Source: Theobroma cacao
Lineage: Eukaryota > Streptophyta > Magnoliopsida > Malvales > Malvaceae
Reading direction: 5' to 3'
Assembly: GCF_000208745.1 (NCBI RefSeq)
Contig: NC_030853.1
Location: 18,973,424-19,037,423, forward strand
Length of the DNA: 64,000 nucleotides
Shown piece by piece: positions 57,291-64,000 of the stretch. Position 1 is the stretch's first letter, and each line of letters opens with the position of its first letter. The notes below the pieces were generated by a model. The model was given only the letters and a program-made list of their open reading frames with translations. It had not been told where the DNA came from and did no database searches. The position numbers and the translations under genes were made by a program.

Positions 57291-57349
57291 GAAATTAGTC
57301 TTCAACATACGTTGGCACAATATATGGGGTATAAGTGAAGCTATTGATG

Positions 57350-57660
57350 ATGATTAATGCTATGGAGTCATGATAATGTTTTTGGTTTTGGGGTTTGGAA
57401 GGAATCTTTTTGTTGATACTTATATCTTGATCTCTTAAGTTTTGTGCAAGGGAATGAAAAGCGTTTGCAATGCCAAGTAAATGAGCTTTGGTGCTGGTAT
57501 GGTTGTGATGATTTTGATAATGTGAATTGTTGATAAGGATGTTCTGAATGTGATTTTTGTGTGCAGATTGGGGAGTATATGTTGTACAGGGTTCTTCTTT
57601 TGTGAATATAAATGTGAGTGGGGAGTTTATATAGGGGTGGATGTTTTTATTTTGAACTAG
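57350..57660 (-). promoter_or_regulatory. Orphan promoter and leader, minus strand
   Basis: The minus strand has CCTATATAAACTCC with the TATA box TATATAAA at 57633-57626. A C/A-rich leader follows (ACAAAAGAAGAACCCTG), like that of a highly expressed plant gene. The first ATG found (about 57390) opens only MTP before a stop, and the copia fragment begins shortly after. The coding part seems lost. Confidence 0.45.
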
Positions 57661-58789
57661 GTATTACACCATTGGCCATGGATGTTGGAGGTCATGCTAA
57701 CCTTTGTGGCTTTTGTGGTGCATTTTGCAATAGATATACTTGTTGGGAAAGGGGTTAAATCATGCCATATCAACAGTTGAAACAAAAATAAAATAAACAT
57801 GAATATAAGAATGCAGCAGAATTGAAACTAGAAATCGACTCTATTCCCAAGGTCACTTTCATTGAATTTTGGATGATTTACAATATAATTTTTGAAGGTA
57901 TGATTTGATCATTACCTTAGAGACAAAGGAAAGTTGGATTTCTTGTCCTAATAACACCGATCAGCCTTTGGAAAGTCTTCTCACCGAGTTTGGTAGTCAT
58001 AAACCAAAGTTGTCCAAATGCACAGCCTTTAATGATTGTCCACATGATGATTTTAGAATCCTTACGTTAGGGTGGGATTGCTAAGCCGTTCAATGTGCTA
58101 GCAAAGGAGCGTTCATAACACTTGTCTCTTAGAATCACCTTTGCCAAAGTGTCGGAGAAGAAAACTATTTTTCTTTCTTGCACACACCTAGAGGCAGTAC
58201 ACAAGTGGCTAGGTTTGCTTTTTCCTATATTTTTAAGAGTGGTTATAGTAAGATATTTATACTTTGATCCATCTTCATCTCTAGTTAGCTTTTACATTAT
58301 TTTTCATGTAATTTGCTAATTAGTCTTTACACTTAATTAAACTATTCAATTAAGTTGCTAGTTGGTCCTTATACCTAATTAAATCATTTAATTAAGTTCA
58401 ATTAAAGTTCATAACTTCTAATTTTTTTTAAGTCCAACTTAATCACCTTTTCCAATTTAATTTCAATCATTATCTTTTGTGTGTGACTCATTAGGCTTTT
58501 AACATGTTGGCAATGGAATTAAATTATAATCTTAATTAATTAATTTAATTCCACAGACCAAGATTGGCATCTAATAATGCATCATGGCTACCCAAATGTT
58601 TGAAGAGTCAAGATGGTTTGACTCAACTTTTCAGTGATCAGTCTCTTAGTTAATTTATTCCGTCATCATATATCCTAGAGATGATAAAAGCATGATGCAG
58701 GGTTTACTCTCATAGATCTCCATATCGTTCCTGAAGTTAAATCATTAGCTCCATAGAGACTTATGAAACTCTTTTCATAATCTCCAAGT

Positions 58790-60519
58790 TGATAACTCTA
58801 TTAGATAGAGTTATTTTGACACATGTTGGGGGCTTAAGTAGCTAGATCTTTGAGATTTTAGATTCAGATTGTAGCATTTTAAGTGTTTTTCTAGTTTAAG
58901 TTTGATTACTTCTTAAGTGGTTAATTTAAATTATTTTAGTTTAATTTTATTTTTTTGTTTTAAATTACTTTAAGAGTAGTATTGCTAATTTCTCTTATTG
59001 CTTTTGTAAGAAATTTGATGAAAAAGGCTTATTTGATGAAAATCTATGCAAGTATGGTGATAGCTTTATTTGTATATATTTTGGTATTTTAACCATATCT
59101 CTCTATACAGAACTCCAAATGAAGTGATCCTTAAACCAATAAAACGATAAAAGGAAGACCTACAACTTTTATGTTTATCACTTTTCTCAGTTCAGATTGG
59201 ATCATGGTCAAAATATTTGTCGAAGTGGGAGCACTGCAGCAGTATGCATGGACTGAACATGATGCGGTGTTTGAAGCATATATTTCAATCCCGAAGTCCA
59301 ATTGATGTGATTCTTAATCCATTAGAAAGCTAAGAGATAGAGCTAAACTTTCATGTTTACTACTTTGTCCAGTTCGGAACAGATCTAGGTGAAAATCATG
59401 TTCGAAATTGATAGACCATTGCAACACTGGGATAATAGGGCTGCAACGTTGGTGAAAGGAAGCACACAACACATTTTCCTGAGAGCTCAGTGTCGCAGCA
59501 CTAAAGAAGTAGCACCGCAGCGCTAGGTGAATTTCCAAAAATAAAAATTGATAGGATTTTGGAGATTAGGTTACTTAGAGCCTATTTAAGGGACCTTTTT
59601 TAGAGATTTTAAGAAAGAGGCAGCAAACAACTATTCTAGAGATTGGGAGTGAAGAACAAAGTAAGAAAACAAGAGAATTTGAGAGAAAATTGAGATTGCA
59701 AAGCTTCAATAATTAGTTTCTTTCTCTACTTTTGTGTTTCTTTTATTTTCTTTGACTTGGATTCATGGCTAAATTTCTTTGGATGTTATTTTTATTAGTT
59801 ATTATGAACTAAATTATCTTTCTAGGATTGTGGTAGATTTCAACATGCAATTTGAATATTAGTTTCTCTTTTATTTATCATGAATAGGTATAGTTTTGCT
59901 TATTCAAATATGTTTCTAATGCTTTTGATTATTAGCCAACAATTAACTGATTTGTTAATCTAATTGAGACTCGACAGAGAGATTTTAGATTGGACTAAGG
60001 TTTGAATAATATATGTTCACATCACTTAGGTGATTTGATTTGCGATTTAGGTAGACATACGTCAATTGCCATACATAGCCACATTAGGACACTTGCTTAA
60101 TGAACTTAATTTAATTGATTCCTATAGACATATAGTGAACTAATTAAGTTAGGTATTTGCACAAGCAACTCAACAGAGACTTGTCCATAATTTTCGATTC
60201 TAGTTTAGTAAAACCATCCAAGAAAAATAAATAATAAGAAAAGCTGGTGTCAGATGAAATGTTGAATGAACCCATAATCCTAGGTCTTTAATATATTGCT
60301 TTTCTTAACTTATTTAGTTTGTTAGTTTATTTAGTGTTCATTTTTAATTGTTTTTAATTAGTTTTTCTTCAATTTTCAAATTACTTAATTAAAATTAATT
60401 TGTTTTATAATTTAGTACTTAGTGAAACTTTAGAAACAAATCTCCGTGGGAATGATACTCTACTTCATCACTATATTACTTGTTCGATATGTATACTTGC
60501 GTGTACAAAATCGACAACA
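58790..60519 (+). mobile_element. E4: solo LTR, family E, TSD CAAGT
   Basis: 1730 bp, start TGATAACTCTATTAG, end TCGACAACA, with perfect TSDs CAAGT at 58785-58789 and 60520-60524. The best-preserved terminal sequence of the four copies. Confidence 0.94.
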
Positions 60520-60824
60520 CAAGTCGCCTTGGCTAAGGACTTAAATAAGCTAATATCAATCGAGAACTGTTAAGATATGTCTTTTTAAGCACTTGGGGTG
60601 ATGATTCCTATTTTGAACACTCATTGGCCTTCACATGCTTTATACTACAACCAACTATATCTTATTTTGGCATCCTTGGTAAGACTCGTAGGGATATAAT
60701 CAAATATATAGCACTTTGTATATAAGACAACTTGACGTCTCAAGTCTAAGAAGTATTTAAATGACTAACACAAGAGAAGTATTTCATAAACACTAGAATG
60801 AGATACCAAGTACACTTCTCATGT

Positions 60825-60890
60825 TGGGTCATTTTCAATGAACTTGCTTTCCTATGGTGGGTCATTTTCAATGAACTTGCTTTCCTATGG
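60825..60890. repeat. 33-bp perfect tandem duplication in F2
   Basis: TGGGTCATTTTCAATGAACT... occurs at 60825-60857 and again, identical, at 60858-60890. F1 has a single copy of the corresponding sequence (about 52183-52216). Confidence 0.9.
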
Positions 60891-61259
60891 CAAGCACCTA
60901 CATTCTAGTTCCAAGTATCTCTATACTTCAACTTATGAGATCGGTTGATACTTTCCAAGTAAGGAACATAGAATGTACTAGTTTCTAGGCATCATTGATG
61001 TCCAATCTCAATGATACATCGACTAGGAACATTCAAAGATTATGCTTTGATGAATAGGCATCTCATAATTGCAACCTATTGTAATTCCCTTGCAAGGCGT
61101 ATTAACCTCATGGACTCCATCTAATTACACTTATAACTTATTATAATTGATGTCTTATTGATGAAGGAAAACCTCTAATCATTCAATGTGAATGATATTC
61201 TTGTATGATTAGAACTAAGCCTTGACCAATCTTAATTGGTTACAAAGCCTATTCCAACA

Positions 61260-62779
61260 ATCTTTCACTAGTACAAAGCCAATTGCTACCTCATCGTATG
61301 TGAAACCAATTCATCTAAAAATTGTGTTTTTATGTGGACTTGCTTATACCCTTGAATATGGTTAATTGCTTTTATCTCTATGATGTCACAACATCTTGTC
61401 ATATTTCTATAATTAGATCCAATGAGACCCGAGTTTTATAAATATGACTCCATTGTTACATTAACAATGTTTAGAATCCCTTTATTAATTGCATGAATTA
61501 ATGATCTAAATATCCTCTTATTTGAGCCATTCAATAGGATGTATATGACTTTGTTTATATACATTTGTAATGCCTTTCTTTCTTTGGAACCATTCCTACT
61601 GGACTATATTGTATGCATCACATGCATTTGTCACTTTCGATTGTGCCATTGCCCTTTAAAATTTTATAATTCTTTGTACACACATTGCATCCTATGCGAT
61701 TGTATCACCAAAGATTTGTGTTCACTCCAACTAACCTCTTCATGTATATGAGATAAGTATACTTGTACATTCTCTTAAATCTAACTTTTTGGATCTCTTT
61801 TATTAAAACAAAGTTTAAAACTCCGACAAATTCTCATTTGGTAGATTAATTTAATATGAATAATACTTCTCAATGAATCTTACTAAACTCATAGAGTTCT
61901 CATACATTCAAAGTATATTGATTATGCATCTTTATGCAAAATCTCTAATGTTAGATTTCAATGTAACAAAGCAATACTAAAGAAACTCTTTTCTTAGTGT
62001 CATCATGCTCCCACTAAATCTAAGATCTTTTGTGAGAGTAATGTTCAAAATATTTTGAGCATTCCATGAAGTTACATTTTCTTCATCTCAATGCTTGCTT
62101 GAAATCATTTTGTTTTGGAAAGTTATAAGGGGCTTTATGTATAGGAGAGGTATGGACCAAATCATATCACTTTATGAATTTGTTTTCTTCTTTTGAATAA
62201 ACATCTTCATGTATTATTCTAAAAAGTTTCATCTTTACATTAATCAATATTCATTTTTTTGATCAATTAATTATAAATTCATGTGATCTTTTACTAAGAT
62301 CTCATCTAAGTAATGTCACTCAGTTAGTCGATTAATGTGAATCTTAATCAAACTTATTTGATATTAATTGCAATTCATAATTGATCAAACATCATTGCAA
62401 GGACAAATATGAAATGTGGATAATTAAATATGATATAATTATTCCACATTATTATTCAAAAATAAAACTTAAAAGTTTTAACATCTAAATGCTAAATATA
62501 AAATTTTCATCAATCATCCATATGGCAATAACAAAATAAATGTTTCAAAAACATGTTATTAAATTATCCAACAAGTCAAAATAAATAGAAGTGTAACCAT
62601 ACATATGCAACATCCAATGCTTTGTATAGTCCATCCATATGGTCACTTCCTTAGCCAAGATCTTACTCATCTTTGTCCTTGGTCCTTGCAATATGTCATA
62701 TATATTAGAATCAATTTCAAGGTATCATATGCCTTTATAATACAAAGTAGAATAGCTTAGCAATTAGTACCTTAATTAG
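61260..62779 (-). other. Non-coding interior of the F2 copia remnant
   Basis: No reading frame recognised. A second purine-rich AGTGGGAGCATG on the minus strand (about 62005-62016) resembles a copia polypurine tract. The region is probably a long 3' untranslated part or leader of the element. Confidence 0.45.
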
Positions 62780-62990
62780 AAACTTCTACAAGTTTCTTTT
62801 TCTTACTCACAGTAGCTAAATACTCCTTATAATTTCTCCTTTAATGCCTAAGTTTGTCGCAGTGATGGCAAATCCGCTTGTCCTTTTTGACACCTACCTT
62901 AAGGTTCATTGCCTTTGCATCTTGGGATTCTATCTTCTTCCCTTTTTGGGCTTTCTTCTTCTTTGGCTTCTTTTAGGCCTTTGATAAAGA
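62780..62990 (-). pseudogene. Copia gag zinc-knuckle fragment
   Basis: The minus strand reads KKPKKKKAQKGKKIESQDAK, then KKDKRICHHCDKLRH, stop, RRNYKEYLATVSKKKK. This is the basic region and CCHC zinc knuckle of copia gag (family pattern CHHCGK-GHWKRNCKEYLA); the last Cys is Tyr and a Trp codon is a stop. Confidence 0.78.
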
Positions 62991-62999
62991 AACAAAAAC

Positions 63000-63207
63000 A
63001 ACCAGATATGATGTTGGTTTTGGATATAAAATTTCAAATGGTGTTTTGTTGTCAAGAATGAGAGTAAGAGTTCCATTTATTGTGTGAGTTGTAGTAAGTA
63101 TAGCATCACCGTAAAGATTGATTGATAAGGAAGATTAGAATAGCAAAAACTCTAGAGCCTATCAATAAATGTTAGTGTTTTCTTTCCACTACATCAATTT
63201 GTTGTGG
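63000..63207 (-). pseudogene. Copia integrase fragment
   Basis: The minus strand begins at the catalytic-Glu block with PQQIDVVERKH (family TPQQNGVVERKH). It passes through stops to a segment near HNKWNS / NGTLTLILDNKTPFEILYPK (frame change). It ends at about 63000, beside the gag fragment, and is cut on the right by the gypsy LTR. Confidence 0.75.
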
Positions 63208-64000
63208 TGTCAGACCTTGACCTTTATAGACTCGTAAAGGGAAGTATACACGATATCCCTGATCAGGGGTAATTTCGTCATTTCCTTAGTAAGCTCATAA
63301 AAGTAAGATTTTTAAATAATATTATGGCCTAAGTAGGCCTAAGGCATAAATGGATGGTGAAATTAGGGGTAAAATGGAAAAGAAACCAAAATTTTGATGA
63401 TTTTCACGATAGGGGCAAAATGGCTATTTTTCACCTCGGGTTAAAATTTTAAGTTTTCATGAACCCGAGTATGTGTAGACCATTATGGACCTTGTCCCAG
63501 TGTCAAAGGAGTAAAAAGATTGTATAAAAGATTAGAGGAGAATAAGCTAATTTGTAGAGGGGCAATTTAGTAATTTTGTGAGACCTTGTCAAGCTCGATT
63601 AAAAGACGGTATTGTACCGAGTGGTACAACTAAGTTAAATCGAGTCTTGAACTAATTCAAATAGAAATTCTAAGAGGAAATTGAAAATTTTGAAACCCAC
63701 AGAATGGCTTAGAATAGTGATTCGGAGTTCAAGGTCCAGTTTGGAGTCCATCAGGAAAATTGACCGATTAGGGACAAAACGGTCATTTTACCATTTGATG
63801 ATAAAATAGAGATTTTTAGCCAAGATTTGATCACATTTGACCAAGAGTAATTATCTGAAATATAATTATGATTATTGGAGTATAAAATGATGTTTAGCAG
63901 TGAAAAAAATTATGATTCCTGGTATTTTTGGAGCACAAGGGCAAAATGGTAATTTTACCACTAAAAGACTAAACGAGAATTTTTATAAAATGAGTTTTTT
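63208..64000 (+). mobile_element. Gypsy-type LTR related to family D, runs off the window
   Basis: Starts TGTCAGACCTTGACC. From about 63585 it is homologous to the reverse complement of the right-hand part of D1-D3 (shared: TGTACC-A-TGGTACAA-TAAGTT, GTGATTCGG, and repeated GGGCAAAATGG-CATTT blocks). It interrupts the copia integrase fragment. Its end, TSD and interior lie outside the window. Confidence 0.75.

Larger units (their letters stand above)
57794..61259 (-). repeat. F2: copia-type LTR with E4 nested inside
   Basis: The minus-strand start is TGTTGGAATAGGC at 61259, preceded by AGTGAAAGAT, a degraded polypurine tract. The far end is near 57794, by alignment to F1. Without E4 it is about 1.73 kb, like F1. 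Beyond 61260 lie interior remnants, so this is a 3' LTR, not a solo one. Confidence 0.65.

Overview
The window looks like nuclear DNA of a flowering plant, probably a eudicot. It is AT-rich, has GT-AG introns, and carries plant-type Ty1-copia, Ty3-gypsy-like, L1, Mutator-like (MULE) and small inverted-repeat elements, a broken TIR-domain resistance gene, and one intact-looking cell-wall gene. The species cannot be fixed from the sequence. The only gene I consider likely to be functional is a GAUT9-type (GT8) galacturonosyltransferase gene at 46431-48880 (+): three exons, 554 codons. Almost everything else is decayed transposon or gene fragment, and no protein-coding system new to biology is visible.

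Layout. 1-1051: featureless flank. 1052-21850: a nest. Copia A (minus strand) was interrupted in its integrase by Copia C (4665-19295, minus) and near its RNase H by solo LTR E1 (2131-3613). Copia C was in turn hit three times by one family of ~3-kb LTRs (D1 7701-10870, D2 11517-14887, D3 16214-19193). Target-site duplications (TSDs) are readable for nearly every step, so the order of events can be reconstructed. 22086-27840: remains of a MULE with a Ulp1-like protease gene (+), a truncated MuDR-type transposase (-), and arrays of a ~22-23 bp motif in opposite orientations on its two sides. 28220-29147: an RRM-domain fragment and a TNL TIR-domain fragment, both minus. 29148-33877: Copia E (+), nearly complete but full of stops, inserted at the start of the TIR fragment. 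34090-35990: L1-type LINE reverse-transcriptase remnant, split by a 705-bp element with an 8-bp TSD. 35994-36878: an AT-rich inverted-repeat element. 36976-37471: solo copia-type LTR.

38661-45577: Copia B (minus) holding solo LTR E2 and an expanded AAT/TTA microsatellite. 46431-48880: GAUT9. 49747-50195: a short MULE-type MITE with a perfect 9-bp TSD. 50873-54325: solo LTR F1 (with solo LTR E3 inside) splitting an exon that matches the conserved core of mitochondrial complex I subunit NDUFS6. 55595-56974: second copy of the inverted-repeat element, carrying what looks like a captured host exon. 57000-57290: copia fragment beside an orphan promoter. 57794-63207: remnant of a second F-type copia, with LTR (holding E4), gag and integrase pieces. 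63208-64000: start of another D-related gypsy LTR that runs off the window.

The main story is repeated nesting. LTR families D and E landed inside older copia elements at eight sites, and seven of these survive as solo LTRs (the eighth runs off the window). Host-gene debris (TIR, RRM, NDUFS6, an unknown exon) lies between them. All positions and alignments were read by eye.
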